Notes: a model not told the origin generated them from the sequence alone. 64,000 nt of DNA from JACKNG01 sp040220855 (GCA_040220855.1 JAVJVZ010000017.1:1-64000), one strand, 5' to 3'. Positions 18,334-29,743 are shown, counted from the first letter of the stretch. Program-made: numbers and translations.

Positions 18334-19815
18334 TCAGCTCCGACAGGCCGGCACCCGGAGCCGCTGGCCGATGCGAATGGCGTAGCGCGGCGGCGAGATG
18401 CTGTTGGCGGTGGCGATGTCCTTCACGCCGCAGCCGTGCCGGTTGGCGATAGCGGACAGCGTCTCGCCCTTGGCGACGATGTGCGTGCGCGCGTAGCCCG
18501 GGCGCGGCGTCTCCGCGCCGGGCATCTCGGCTTCCTGCAGTGCCTGCACGAGGGCGAGTGCCGCCGGTGCGGTGCATTGCGTGGCAAAGGCCGCTGCGGC
18601 TGCGGCTGGCAGCTCGAGCACGGTGCCTGTCGGCAGGCGTTGGTTGACGTCCCAGCGCGGATTCAGATTGCGCAGCGTGCGAAACCAGCCACGCGGGTTG
18701 CCGGACTGGCCCAGACACAATGCCACCTCGTTCAGCGACAGCGTGCTGGGTAACGTGACGCTGCCGGGACGCGCGTCGATGGCCGGGAACTCGAGACCGT
18801 ACTGCTCCGGGTGCAGGAACAGCCAGGCGGCAGCCAGCACCATCGGCACGTAGGTACGCGTCTCGCGTGGCAGGTGATCGAACACGCGCCGGTCCCAGAA
18901 GCGTCGCGTGCCGCGCGGCGAGAGGCGCGCCATGCGCCCTTCTCCGCCGTTGTAGGCAGCGAGCACGAGCTCGAGGTCGTGGTTGAGCAACGCGAACTGG
19001 GCATTCAGGTAGGCGACGTTGGCGCGCGTGGCCGCGGCCGGGTCGAAGCGGGTGTCGAAATCGCCCTGCTTGCCGAGCCCGAAGCGCTGCCCGGTGGCGG
19101 GCATGAACTGCAACGGCCCGGCGGCGCCGGCGCCGGACACCGCGTGCACCTTGCCGCCCGACTCCTTGGCCAGGATGGCGAACAGCAGCGCCTCGGGCAG
19201 CCCGGCCTCCGCATAGCTCGGCCACATCTTGTGGCGCAGGTACTGGTAGTTCTCCCAGGTATCGAGCAGGAACGGGCGCAGCCAGGTCAGCCATTCACGC
19301 AACGCCGCGCGCACCGCTTCGTTGACCTCGATGATATCGGCGAGATCGCGCCCGTTCAGCAGGCGCAGGCTCGCCGCCGCGGCGGGCAGGTCGGTGAGCA
19401 GTGGCGAATCGCTCGTGGCGGACAACGTCGCCGCCGACGCCACGGGTGCGCCCGCGTGCGCCGCGCCGACCAGTGCGCGTGCCTGGGCGGCGAGCAGGGT
19501 GTCCTGCGCCTGCACGACGGCGTTCATGTCGCAGCCCGGCGTCTGCGCGCACTGCGTCGCCACCGCGGCAAGCCGCGTCCGCGCCGCGGCGAACCCTTCG
19601 TGGCTCGCCACCGCGTCACCCTGGCGCCAGGCATAGAGGGCCGCGCGGCCACGTGTCAGCGCGGCGTCGACCTCGGCCCGAAGTTCGGCGGGCGGCGCCT
19701 GCGCCGTCGGCGCCGACGCGGGCGCGGCGTCGTCATGTCGCGCCGACCTGCCCGAGCAGGCGCCGAGTAACACGACCAGCAGGGCGAGGGTGAGCGACGA
19801 AGGTCGGCGCATCAT
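18334..19815 (-). CDS. MltD-type membrane-bound lytic transglycosylase with LysM
   Basis: A lipoprotein of 493 residues: lipobox LLGAC with Cys20. A soluble helical linker (40-170) precedes an SLT/lysozyme-like domain containing the catalytic Glu218 in ILAKESGGK, followed by AAGPLQFMPATG and LVLAAYNGGEGR. One LysM module ends the protein (HIVAKGETLSAIANRHGCG, about 445-490). It cleaves peptidoglycan glycan strands at the inner face of the outer membrane, forming anhydro-muropeptides. MltD usually carries more than one LysM. ATG codons at 19815 and 19812 both work; a TTG two codons earlier is less likely. Confidence 0.92.
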   Translation of the reverse strand: MMRRPSSLTLALLVVLLGACSGRSARHDDAAPASAPTAQAPPAELRAEVDAALTRGRAALYAWRQGDAVASHEGFAAARTRLAAVATQCAQTPGCDMNAVVQAQDTLLAAQARALVGAAHAGAPVASAATLSATSDSPLLTDLPAAAASLRLLNGRDLADIIEVNEAVRAALREWLTWLRPFLLDTWENYQYLRHKMWPSYAEAGLPEALLFAILAKESGGKVHAVSGAGAAGPLQFMPATGQRFGLGKQGDFDTRFDPAAATRANVAYLNAQFALLNHDLELVLAAYNGGEGRMARLSPRGTRRFWDRRVFDHLPRETRTYVPMVLAAAWLFLHPEQYGLEFPAIDARPGSVTLPSTLSLNEVALCLGQSGNPRGWFRTLRNLNPRWDVNQRLPTGTVLELPAAAAAAFATQCTAPAALALVQALQEAEMPGAETPRPGYARTHIVAKGETLSAIANRHGCGVKDIATANSISPPRYAIRIGQRLRVPACRS

Positions 19816-20102
19816 GGACAACGGGCTCCGGAAGGATAGGTGGCGCGGCAGAGTTTACGGCCACCGGCGCACCCCGCAATCCCTTGTGCGCAACCTCCGT
19901 CGAGGACTGTTGCAGCCGAAAAGACCACGCTCCGCGTTCGGGGAGCCGTGACAGCAGCCATGCCACCAGTCCGCCGGTCGGCGCACATGTAAATTCCGGT
20001 AAAGTCCGCGGCCGCTTGCCCGGATCGCGGAGGAGGTTTTGTTACAGTCCCTGCATCCGGCCACGCGGCTGGCAGACCCACTGACTCGTACCCGGAGACC
20101 GC

Positions 20103-20765
20103 ATGCAAGCTTCCAAGCTCACCGCCATCATTACCGCTATCTTCCTCCACGGCGCCGCCCAGGCGGCAATCGTCAGCAGCACCTTCGACAGCGACACCGA
20201 AGGCTGGCTCGTCGCCGGCGACGCCACGTCCGGCACGCCGACCTGGGTCGCCGCCGACGGCAATCCCGGCGGCCACATCCAGGCCAGCGACAGCGTCTCC
20301 GGTGGCGTGTGGTACTTCGACGCGCCCGCCGCCTTCCTCGGCAGCAGACCCGGCGCCTACGGCGGCATGCTCTCCTTCGACCTCAGGCAGACCGGCAGCG
20401 GATCGCAGTTCGACGCCGCCGACGTCATCCTGAACGGTGGCGGGCTCGAGCTGCGCATCGATGCCGGCAATCCGTTGCCGGTGGGCACCTGGGTTTCCTA
20501 CGCGATCCCGCTGCACGAGTCGGCCGGTTGGACGCAAGGTGGCGCCGCGGCCACCCAGGCCGACCTGCAGACGGTGTTCGGCGCGCTCGACCGCCTGCGC
20601 ATCCGTGGCGAGTACATCTCCGGCTCCGACATCGGCCGCCTCGACAACGTGAGCCTGAGCGCCGTACCGCTGCCGGCGGCGGCGTGGCTGCTGGGACCGG
20701 CCGTGGCTGGGCTATACGCGTCGCGGCGTCGGCACACGCGCCCTTGCAACATCACGCAGAGTTGA
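20103..20765 (+). CDS. Exported laminin-B-like protein with VPLPAA-CTERM tail
   Basis: The 220-residue protein has a signal peptide (MQASKLTAIITAIFLHGAAQAA). Residues 24-180 read as a laminin B (IV)-type beta-sandwich: TFDSDTEGWLVAGDA, GGHIQASDSVSGGVWYFDAP, YGGMLSFDLRQTGSGSQFD, GRLDNVSLSA. Such domains are common in PEP-CTERM proteins and may bind sugars. The tail VPLPAAAWLLGPAVAGLYASRRR is the clearest VPLPA-CTERM signal in the window. Unusually, 10 further residues follow the Arg cluster. It is a single-gene unit. Confidence 0.85.
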   Translation: MQASKLTAIITAIFLHGAAQAAIVSSTFDSDTEGWLVAGDATSGTPTWVAADGNPGGHIQASDSVSGGVWYFDAPAAFLGSRPGAYGGMLSFDLRQTGSGSQFDAADVILNGGGLELRIDAGNPLPVGTWVSYAIPLHESAGWTQGGAAATQADLQTVFGALDRLRIRGEYISGSDIGRLDNVSLSAVPLPAAAWLLGPAVAGLYASRRRHTRPCNITQS

Positions 20766-20810
20766 CGACCGCATCCGTCAATGCCGCCGCCGGAGCGACT
20801 CGGCGCCGCT

Positions 20811-21515
20811 TCACTTCGAGAAGAATTTGGCGATCATGACCCTTCTCGACTTCTCGAGCGCCCGGGTCGCGGCGGCGGTCAGATTGGGATAATCGGGCGG
20901 CTCCTTCCATTCACCGACGACAGGTTCCTTGATGAAGGCATCCTTGAGGGAATCGCCGGTGTGCCACATCAGCTTGTTCGTCCTGGCATCGACCATCGCG
21001 CCGTACACGGCGGCAAGCCCCTGCGGTGCCGAGATCGGAATGAATCCGTAGTACGCACGCGAAGCACCGAACTGGTAGAGGCGGAAGAGGATGATGCGGT
21101 CGGCGCCCGTGGCGTTCGCGACGCTCGCGAGATCGCGTTCGAACAGACCGTCACCGGAGGTCTTGGGCAACTGGTCGAGGTCGACGAACGGCTCGTGCTG
21201 AACCACCTCGAAACCGTCCGCGCGCAGGCGCTCGGCCAGCTCACCACGGATTTCAAGGAAAGTATCGGCACTCAACGTCGCGAGATGCCGTGACACGCCC
21301 TGCGTGGCGACAGACGATATCGCCATGTCGAGCAGCCCCTGTCCTCCCTCTTTGTACAATGCGCCCTTGTCCGGCAGCTTGGCGATGACGATGGCCACCT
21401 TCTTGCTGCTCTGCTCCTGCCAGAACGACTGGTCGAGCTGCTGTGGCTTGGTCGCGCAAGCAGCCAGGGCGAGACCCAGGGCCGCAAGCATTAACGTCAA
21501 TGCATATCTTCTCAT
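20811..21515 (-). CDS. Lipoprotein of unknown function (second gene of a lipoprotein pair)
   Basis: The 234-residue protein starts MRRYALTLMLAALGLALAAC: a lipobox with Cys20. After LDQSFWQEQSSKKVAIVIAKLPDKG comes an alpha/beta sequence with IILFRLYQFGASRAYYGFIP, where a Tyr-rich strand may contact membrane or ligand. The C-terminal helix holds many Lys/Arg residues. No +2 Asp is present (ATKP after Cys), so the outer membrane is the likely location. It begins 6 bases after the preceding lipoprotein gene, so the two are certainly one operon. I do not recognise the family. Confidence 0.7.
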   Translation of the reverse strand: MRRYALTLMLAALGLALAACATKPQQLDQSFWQEQSSKKVAIVIAKLPDKGALYKEGGQGLLDMAISSVATQGVSRHLATLSADTFLEIRGELAERLRADGFEVVQHEPFVDLDQLPKTSGDGLFERDLASVANATGADRIILFRLYQFGASRAYYGFIPISAPQGLAAVYGAMVDARTNKLMWHTGDSLKDAFIKEPVVGEWKEPPDYPNLTAAATRALEKSRRVMIAKFFSK

Positions 21516-21521
21516 CGGTGC

Positions 21522-22007
21522 TCAATCCCCCTCGATCGCAATATTGCCCGCGACGTCCGCGGGTAATTCATCAGTGAGTCGGAAGAAACCCGATCCGCCG
21601 AACGTGTACATCCCGAGGTTCGGCGAGTAGGCCGTACTGGGATGCTTGTCCTGGACGAACAGGCGGACGCTGCGTGGCTTGCCACGCGAAACATAAACTC
21701 CACCCGAGGTACCGCCGGCGAAGAGATAGTCGCCATTCAGCGTTGCGGGGGCCTCGAAGAAGTAGCCCCCTTCGTTGGCGTACTGGCAGTAGTACTCACC
21801 GGGCGGAAGCGTGCCTTCCGTGGTATGGAGTGGCGCGTCGAGTGAGAAGGTGAGCGGCTCGCGAACCAGTTCGATGTCTTTCACGAGCTTCGTACAGGCT
21901 GGCTGGAGACCCAGCATCGTGATGAAGACAGGCCCGAGTACCGCGCGCACGAGACAGCCCCAAGCTTCCTGCACGCAGGCCCTGCTCGCGCGCGAACCCG
22001 ATTCCAC
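21522..22007 (-). CDS. Probable lipoprotein of unknown function (first gene of the pair)
   Basis: It starts with GTG at 22007, preceded by GGAGG spaced 7 bases, which decides the start. The N-terminus is long and basic, then VLGPVFITMLGLQPAC looks like a lipobox with Cys at residue 38. An internal GTG at 21950 would give a more normal signal. The body (161 residues in all) has LPPGEYYCQYANEGGYFFEAP and VSRGKPRSVRLFVQDK, a beta-rich periplasmic style. No family is recognised. The tight 6-base spacing to the next gene suggests the two lipoproteins work together. Confidence 0.6.
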   Translation of the reverse strand: MESGSRASRACVQEAWGCLVRAVLGPVFITMLGLQPACTKLVKDIELVREPLTFSLDAPLHTTEGTLPPGEYYCQYANEGGYFFEAPATLNGDYLFAGGTSGGVYVSRGKPRSVRLFVQDKHPSTAYSPNLGMYTFGGSGFFRLTDELPADVAGNIAIEGD

Positions 22008-22352
22008 CGATGCGCCTCCTCCTGTCGTGCATCATCCCCGACGCTTCGCCGTGCGGGCGCAGCGCTCCGCGCATGACGCGGTTTGCACGTTCGCGCATTC
22101 AGGCTGACCTCCCTGTGCGCGCCGTAGGGAGCTTACGTCATCTCGTCAGCTGGCTGAAGGCCAGTTAGGCGATGATCGTGTGACAGAATGTGGCGCCTCC
22201 ATCTTTAGAGAAGTCGCCGCGACGCGATAAGCAGCGTGCCGGCCAACAGGCCGGACCGAGTTCGGGCGCCGGGCGGTGGTGCCGCCAACTCTCCCGTGCC
22301 TCGATGGGCGATAATCTCCGGAATTTTTAGCCGCGGGAGAAGTGGGAGAGGC
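22008..22352. other. Divergent intergenic region
   Basis: 345 bases between the lipoprotein pair (leftward) and a flavoprotein gene (rightward). It must hold both promoters. A GGGAGAG site lies just before 22353. I see no RNA gene or strong repeat. Confidence 0.35.
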
Positions 22353-23756
22353 ATGAACACGATTGAAACCGACTACCTGGTCGTCGGCGCGGGTGCCGCC
22401 GGCATGGCGTTCGTCGATGCCGTGATCGGCGAATGCGAGGCGGACGTGGTGATGGTCGATCGGCGTCACGCACCTGGCGGGCATTGGCACGATGCCTACC
22501 CGTTCGTGCGTCTGCACCAGCCCTCGGCCACCTACGGTGTCAATTCGCGCCCGCTCGGCGCCAATGCCATCGACGCCCTCGGCTCCGATGCCGGTTACTA
22601 CGAACGGGCGACGGCGCCGGAGATCTGCGGCTACTACAGGAAGGTGCTCGACGAGGTGTTGCTGCCCTCGGGCCAGGTGCGCTTCTTCGGCATGTGCGAA
22701 TACACCGGCGACTTCGCCGGCGAGCACGTCTTCACCTCGCGCCTCACCGGCACGAGCACGCGCGTGCGCGTACGCCGCAAGGTGGTCGACACGACATATC
22801 TCGAAGTGTCCGTGCCGGCGACGCACCGGCCCTCGTTCGCCATCGACGCCGGCGCGCGCTGTATGCCGGTCGGCGACATCGTGAGCCTCGATACGGCACC
22901 GAGCGGCTACACCATCCTCGGCGGCGGCAAGACCGCCATGGACGCCTGCTACTGGCTGCTCGAGAGCGGCGTCACGCCGGAACGGATCCGCTGGATCCGG
23001 CCGCGCGATTCCTGGGTGTTGCCGCGTGCCGTTTTCCAGCCGCTCGGGCTCGTCGGCCCGACGCTCGAAGCATTTGGCGAGGCGCTCGGCATACTCGCCG
23101 CCGCCGACGACGTCGACGACCTCTACCGGCGGCTCGAAGCCGCCGGCCACGCGCGTCGTTTCGATCGCACGGTCACACCCACGATGTTCCGCGGCGCCAT
23201 CCTCAGCGAAGCCGAGTGCGACGCGCTCGAGCGCATCGAACAGGTCGTCCGCCTCGGTCGCATACAGCGCATCGGAACCGACCGCATCGTGCTCGAGCAC
23301 GGCGAGATTCCGACCGATCCGCGGCAGGTGCACCTCGATTGCACCGCGAGCGCCTTCCAGGTCAATCCGGTGCGCCCGATCTACGAAGCGGACCGCATCA
23401 CCATCCAGGGGCTCGTCGGCGGCTTCACCAGCTTCTCGGCCGCCACCATCGGTTTCATCGAAGCCACGCGCAATGACGATGCCGAGAAGAATCGCCTGTG
23501 CCAGCCGACCCGCGCGTTGAACGAACCGAGCGACTGGATTCGCGCCTACCGCGGCATGATCCTCACCAACATCATGAACGCCGCCGACGCGGACATGGCT
23601 GCGTGGCTCGAGCGCACCCGCCTCAACATCACGAGCGGTCTGCGCAACCACGAGAACGACCCGCAGGTGCAAAGCGCCCTCGCTCGCATCGCCGAGCGTG
23701 CCGAGCCCGCGCTGAACAACGCCAACCGGATACTGGCCGCCGAGGACAGGCACTGA
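22353..23756 (+). CDS. FAD/NAD(P)-binding oxidoreductase
   Basis: The 467-residue protein begins with a dinucleotide-binding motif DYLVVGAGAAGMAF (GAGAAG, 13-18) and an acidic strand end (VVMVDRRHAPGGHWHDAYPF), where the HAPGGHWHDAYPF phrase resembles flavin monooxygenases. A second nucleotide-binding loop, YTILGGGKTAMDA, sits near residue 190. There is no Baeyer-Villiger fingerprint. DCTASAFQVNPVRPIYE near residue 330 resembles the region that closes the FAD site in related proteins. GGGAGAG precedes the ATG. It is likely a cytoplasmic redox enzyme; substrate unknown. Single-gene unit. Confidence 0.75.
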   Translation: MNTIETDYLVVGAGAAGMAFVDAVIGECEADVVMVDRRHAPGGHWHDAYPFVRLHQPSATYGVNSRPLGANAIDALGSDAGYYERATAPEICGYYRKVLDEVLLPSGQVRFFGMCEYTGDFAGEHVFTSRLTGTSTRVRVRRKVVDTTYLEVSVPATHRPSFAIDAGARCMPVGDIVSLDTAPSGYTILGGGKTAMDACYWLLESGVTPERIRWIRPRDSWVLPRAVFQPLGLVGPTLEAFGEALGILAAADDVDDLYRRLEAAGHARRFDRTVTPTMFRGAILSEAECDALERIEQVVRLGRIQRIGTDRIVLEHGEIPTDPRQVHLDCTASAFQVNPVRPIYEADRITIQGLVGGFTSFSAATIGFIEATRNDDAEKNRLCQPTRALNEPSDWIRAYRGMILTNIMNAADADMAAWLERTRLNITSGLRNHENDPQVQSALARIAERAEPALNNANRILAAEDRH

Positions 23757-23998
23757 CGCAGGACAACGCTACTGGATGAAGGGTTGCGCATCGCGCCATG
23801 CGCCGAACGCCCCGCTCGGTGGATTATCCAGGGCGTCGGTACGTGAACAGCGCGGGCATCGACGACGGCACTATGCGCGCACCGGTCCCGCGCGCGGGCA
23901 CCCCGGCACCGCAGCCGCTGGTCGCCCGCGATGGCAGCGCAAGGCTGGCGCCGTCGGGCGGGCCCCGGTCGAGGCAGGTGACGCTACCGCGCAGGGCC

Positions 23999-24397
23999 TT
24001 ACGCATCGGACTCGTGCGCAGTCCCTTCGCCGGGCGTTACGAACAGCAGCCGCGTCGTCACGGCCGTTTCCGCCGTGTGCCAGCGGCCCTTGGGTACCAC
24101 CAGGAACTCCCCTGCCTGCGACAATTCCACCGACCGCTCGCCGGCCTCGTCGCGCACGCGGAAGCGCACCTGCCCCGACAGCAGTACGACGATCTCGTCG
24201 CCGGCGGGGTGCATCTCCCACGTGCCCCATGGCCGGCTGAACTCGTGGATGGCAACCAGGGTATGGCCCCTGAAGCCGCCGTAATCCGCATCGAGCCGCT
24301 CGTAGAGCGTCGGTGTCACCGCGATGGTATCGACGCCGAGCTCAGGACTCAGGACGGCGAAAACCTGGTCGAGTCGTTGTACGTCAGGCGGTGACAT
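23999..24397 (-). CDS. Cupin-domain protein
   Basis: The 132-residue cupin has motif 1 EFSRPWGTWEMHPAGDEIVV and motif 2 AGEFLVVPKGRWHTAE. Motif 1 keeps one His and one Glu but lacks the usual HxH, so metal binding may be weaker than in the cupin at 14398. The sequence VRFRVRDEAGERSVELSQAG between them is standard. The start MSPPDVQRL at 24397 has GGAG upstream; a TTG seven codons earlier is possible. It lies 66 bases after the SnoaL-like gene and is probably co-transcribed with it. Confidence 0.78.
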   Translation of the reverse strand: MSPPDVQRLDQVFAVLSPELGVDTIAVTPTLYERLDADYGGFRGHTLVAIHEFSRPWGTWEMHPAGDEIVVLLSGQVRFRVRDEAGERSVELSQAGEFLVVPKGRWHTAETAVTTRLLFVTPGEGTAHESDA

Positions 24398-24463
24398 CAC
24401 GTAACGCTCCGCTGGCAATGGTGCGCGCGGGACTGCAATATGACCGGCTTCGATCGCTCCGGC

Positions 24464-24841
24464 TCAGTCCTGCGCACCCGTGGGGTGATCGATGATGTAG
24501 AGCCAGCGGCCATCGGGCTGGCGCCGCAGGACTTCCGAGGTCTTGCCCGTGAGCGTGAACGGCTTGCCGTCGGCATCCGTCCCTTCCAACGTGTACTCGT
24601 TGCTGAGCAGCGCGATGTCGCCTTGCTGGACGGCATGACGGGTCTTGAAAGCGATGCGTCCGCCGGTATCGAGAAAGCCCTGCAAGGCTTCTCGAATGGC
24701 TTCGCGTCCGCTGACGTGCTCCCCGGGGCCGGTGACGAACACGGCGTCGGGTTCGTACAGGTCGAGCAAGCCCTCCACGTCCCCCGCGTTGAAGCACCGG
24801 GCGAAATCCGCGTAGATGCGGTCGGCAACGGCATGATCCAT
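24464..24841 (-). CDS. SnoaL-like / DUF4440 family protein
   Basis: An NTF2-fold protein of 125 residues. The pattern FARCFNAGDVEGLLDLYEPDAVFV, VSGREAIREALQGFL and GDIALLSNEYTLEGT ... WLYIIDHPTG is that of steroid-isomerase-like or DUF4440 proteins. Such proteins act as small-molecule isomerases/hydrolases, or bind ligands without catalysis. His residues are sparse in the pocket region, so activity is uncertain. It appears to lead a two-gene unit with the cupin at 23999. Confidence 0.82.
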   Translation of the reverse strand: MDHAVADRIYADFARCFNAGDVEGLLDLYEPDAVFVTGPGEHVSGREAIREALQGFLDTGGRIAFKTRHAVQQGDIALLSNEYTLEGTDADGKPFTLTGKTSEVLRRQPDGRWLYIIDHPTGAQD

Positions 24842-25069
24842 GACTGAACTCCTGGTGTGTGGTGGCCAGTGGCCTGCGGTACATGATCACCGTCCCGCTC
24901 GGCATGCCTCGGCCGGTTCAGCATAGCGCCCGCGGCCCCCGATGCAGAGCCCCGCGGCGGCACGCGCGGCCGAACAAGGCGCCCCCGTGGCCCCGAGCCA
25001 TCGCCCCGGGGACATAGCCGTGGACCGGCGCGTACTTCGACGGGACGACCAGGAGACTGCATGGGGTAG

Positions 25070-25531
25070 TCATTGGTACTCGTCACCCCCATGCCGCAGC
25101 CAGCCCGCCACGTGCCGCCCCTGTGGGTCGTGATGTGTCCAGTGAATGACGCCGCCGCGCGCATTCCACTCGTACTCACCGAAGAACTCGACCTCGTCGC
25201 CTACTGCCAAATCCGGAATGCGCGGGGCGAGATCGATGTTGTGGGCGACCAGCAAGGTATGCCCGGAAGCGAGGCGCAGAATGAATCGCTGATGCCGACG
25301 GCCGTCGTCGTCGTCCGCCAGAACCCTCTGCACGGTCCCGACGCCCCAGACCTGGAGATCGCTCTCCCGATTGGCGTACGCGTCGGCGATGACCGAATCC
25401 GCCGCCGACGGCTCGCCGAAGAAGTGCTCGAGGACACCCGCTTCGCCGAGCAGGAGAAGCGCGAGCGCGATCGAGATGGCGGGGGCAAGGCGCCTCAGCA
25501 TGCGGGCACGATCCGACTTATGCGCGGCCAA
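25070..25531 (-). CDS. DUF3465 protein, membrane-anchored
   Basis: The 153-residue protein has one N-terminal membrane segment (LAPAISIALALLLLGEAGVL) and a DUF3465 domain. Its hallmark is RHQRFILRLASGHTLLVAHN, then IDLAPRIPDL, VGDEVEFFGEYEWNARGGVI and HWTHHDPQGRHVAGWL. The domain is an OB-like barrel thought to lie in the periplasm; its role is unknown. An internal Met at 25501 could also start it. It begins 63 bases after the epimerase-like gene on the same strand. Confidence 0.85.
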   Translation of the reverse strand: MAAHKSDRARMLRRLAPAISIALALLLLGEAGVLEHFFGEPSAADSVIADAYANRESDLQVWGVGTVQRVLADDDDGRRHQRFILRLASGHTLLVAHNIDLAPRIPDLAVGDEVEFFGEYEWNARGGVIHWTHHDPQGRHVAGWLRHGGDEYQ

Positions 25532-25594
25532 CCTTGACGTCGCCGTCCGCCCGTTGAATCAAGCCGATCGAGATACGCAGCGACGCGTCGCAAC

Positions 25595-26509
25595 TCAGTC
25601 CCCCTTGAGTCGGGCGAGTTCCAGCCACCCCTCACGGGCACTCCGAAACTGCGGTTGCCAATGTGTTGTTGCTCGAATCTTGCGATTCGTGGCCCGAATC
25701 GATCTCGTCAGAGACGTCGACTTGTTCCCGAACAGCAGCGCCGCCGCGCCGGGGACTCGCACTCGCCACCCGATGCTCACCGCGTCAGCCAACGCGTCCG
25801 CGTATTCTCGCTTCGTCAATGGCTCGTCGTCGGTAACGTTGTAGACACCCGCTGGTGCGTCGAGTATCGCGGCTACGGCAGCCCCTGCGTCCGGCATGAA
25901 GATCGACGAAACATAAGTATCCGGCCTGCCCATTTGAACGCAGAGGTGCCGCCGGGCCAGCGCCAGGAACTGCTCGCTGTGGGTCGCACCCGGTCCGTAG
26001 AACCAGCCGAATCGCAACACGATTCCGGTACCGCCCGATTCCGAGAACCGGGCAGCGTTCGCTTCCGCGGCAAGATTGGCCTCCGCAATCGGGAACCGGT
26101 CAACCGGCTTGTTCTCGTCGACCCACGCATCACCGCTATCGGGATAGATCATAGAGACCGATTCCTGGACCAATCGCGAAACGCCGGCGTCTGAGGCCGC
26201 GGCGGATATGGCGGCGGAGCCCTCTGTGCGTACCCGTGTATTGGCATCCCATGCACTCGTAACCATGAATCTCGACATCGGCGGAATCGCCGATGCCAGG
26301 TTCACCACGGCATCCATCCCGGTGAAGGCATCCGCTAACGCCGTGCGATCGAAAATGGATACGTCGCTGGTGGATACGCCGCGATTCTCCAATGCCCGCG
26401 CTACGTCCGGACTTCTCGCCAGTACGGTCAGTTCATGGCCCGCACCCAGAAGCGAATCAACGGCATGCCGCCCGACCGCACCGGTCCCGCCGATCAGGAA
26501 GATCTTCAT
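25595..26509 (-). CDS. NAD(P)-dependent epimerase/dehydratase family protein
   Basis: A Rossmann protein of 304 residues: GGTGAVGRHAVDSLL (GxxGxxG, 7-13), DRTALADAFTGMDAVVNLAS at the second strand, and an atypical active site. The usual YxxxK is replaced by QESVSMIYPDSG, and the region after it holds ENKPVDRFPIAEANLA. This matches extended SDRs of the NAD-epimerase type that lack classical catalysis, so it may be an NmrA-like or reductase variant. It is adjacent to DUF3465 and GyrI-like genes on the same strand; no sugar pathway lies nearby. Confidence 0.8.
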   Translation of the reverse strand: MKIFLIGGTGAVGRHAVDSLLGAGHELTVLARSPDVARALENRGVSTSDVSIFDRTALADAFTGMDAVVNLASAIPPMSRFMVTSAWDANTRVRTEGSAAISAAASDAGVSRLVQESVSMIYPDSGDAWVDENKPVDRFPIAEANLAAEANAARFSESGGTGIVLRFGWFYGPGATHSEQFLALARRHLCVQMGRPDTYVSSIFMPDAGAAVAAILDAPAGVYNVTDDEPLTKREYADALADAVSIGWRVRVPGAAALLFGNKSTSLTRSIRATNRKIRATTHWQPQFRSAREGWLELARLKGD

Positions 26510-26602
26510 GTGTCATACGTCCTCGGATCACGCGGCTTCAAGGTTTTCAGGCGCCGCGGCCAGGTGCCGAACGATCCGGTGCGGCAGCGACGGGAGGAGC
26601 GG

Positions 26603-27244
26603 TCAAGTATCGGCTTCAATTGTGACGCTGGCTGACGTCTTCATGGGCTGGCGGATGATGGTCCTCCAGTTTGCCGGTTTGGCGCGCCGAACATCACGGA
26701 GGTAGATCTCATGATGCCGGCCAGCGGGGGGGCCGATCCTTTCAATGGAATCGTGCAAGCGCCCGACGGTTGGCCCTTCCTCGCTGAATGGGCCGATATG
26801 CAGGATTTGCGCGCAGGGCCCCTCGGCGAACTGCTCGACTCGTATGCTATCCACGGCCGCCAGTCTCTTCACGCTCCTGACCGCTTGTATCGCCGATTCA
26901 AGCATATCTGCTTCAACGAATGCAGGCTGCATGATCATCATGGTCCATTTCCACCTGGACCTGTCGTTCGAGATGAATGCAGACATATCGTGCGCCCACC
27001 ATAAGCCTTCGAGCGGCATGACCGCATAGTCTATTGCGGCGGAACTTTTCTTGACCATGAGCTTGGCCTTGTAGGACACAGAGAAAAGTGCCTCTACGAC
27101 TTCGGCGTACAGGCGAGACGAATCTGGATCCCCTTCTTCGTCCAGCATGAGGAACCGGAACTCCGGCACGTCTACCAGCGCTACCTCTTTCGCGCTGGGC
27201 TGATAGAGGGGTCTCAATTCGCTCTTGAGATCAATCTTCTGCAC
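26603..27244 (-). CDS. GyrI-like small-molecule-binding protein
   Basis: A GyrI-like (SOUL/BmrR effector fold) protein of 213 residues. It starts with GTG at 27244, where the family's N-terminus QKIDLKSELRPLYQPSAKE begins. Diagnostic phrases are VPEFRFLMLDEEGDPDSSRLY, MPLEGLWWAHDM, WKWTMMIMQP, HIGPFSEEGPTVGRLH and HHEIYLRDVRRAKP. Members bind hydrophobic or cationic compounds, and some hydrolyse them. The upstream frame has 27 more codons with no homology. Stands alone on the minus strand. Confidence 0.85.
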   Translation of the reverse strand: MQKIDLKSELRPLYQPSAKEVALVDVPEFRFLMLDEEGDPDSSRLYAEVVEALFSVSYKAKLMVKKSSAAIDYAVMPLEGLWWAHDMSAFISNDRSRWKWTMMIMQPAFVEADMLESAIQAVRSVKRLAAVDSIRVEQFAEGPCAQILHIGPFSEEGPTVGRLHDSIERIGPPAGRHHEIYLRDVRRAKPANWRTIIRQPMKTSASVTIEADT

Positions 27245-27714
27245 GGCGCTCAGAATGACGGCTGCCGATGCCCCAATGGGCCGCGCTTGGCGACGACGAC
27301 CGCAGCAGGCGCGAGGAACGGTCACGTGTCCGAGCCGAGCGCCTCGTCAGATGGCTGACTCGTCGTTGCCTGCAATGTTGCCACCCCCGGGCGGAGTAAT
27401 GGTTAGTGGAAGTCGCCCGGAGGTCGACGCAGCTTAAACGAGGCACAGCCGAAAGAGCCGCGTGACTGTCGATTCGCTGCGTCATCGCCGTGCGCAAGTC
27501 AGCCGCGACGGCTCCTTCGGCTTCGGATGCAGCGGGTCGAGGCGTACGTTACCGGTAAATCATTCTGCCGGGCCTTTCACGGAGTCCCGGGAGCCATTGC
27601 GGTGCAGAATCATGGGCGTCCCCTTCTCGCCAGTTGATGCGTACACCCGCCCCGATGGCCGCGAGCCGTCCGCGCGGACTCCGGCTACGGCGCGATCGCG
27701 GTGATGTTCGGCGG
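27245..27714. other. Intergenic region, nothing recognised
   Basis: 470 bases between two leftward genes. Short open frames occur on both strands but none has a ribosome-binding site or recognisable sequence. It should contain the promoter of the GyrI-like gene and the 3' end of the monooxygenase transcript. No hairpin with a U-tract was seen. Confidence 0.35.
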
Positions 27715-29544
<1,830 letters not shown>

Positions 29545-29743
29545 GTTCCCCTCCCACGCAGGTGTCGTTCGGCTTGCCGACGCGGCGTCAGCAGCGCTCC
29601 CCGGGCGATGCTCAGGACGATAACCGCTTGTTGCAAAGAATGCGACCGCGACTCTGGTGCACCGGGTGGCCCGGGGGCTGGTCCCGTTCGCAGCCCTGCA
29701 GACGCCGCGCGCATCGGGTAGGGAGGGGCACCGCCACTTGTGG

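Noticed and set aside
27231..27497. 88-codon minus-strand frame upstream of the GyrI-like gene
   Set aside because: Ser/Arg/His-rich, no ribosome-binding site, and it overlaps the likely promoter and 5' end of that gene.
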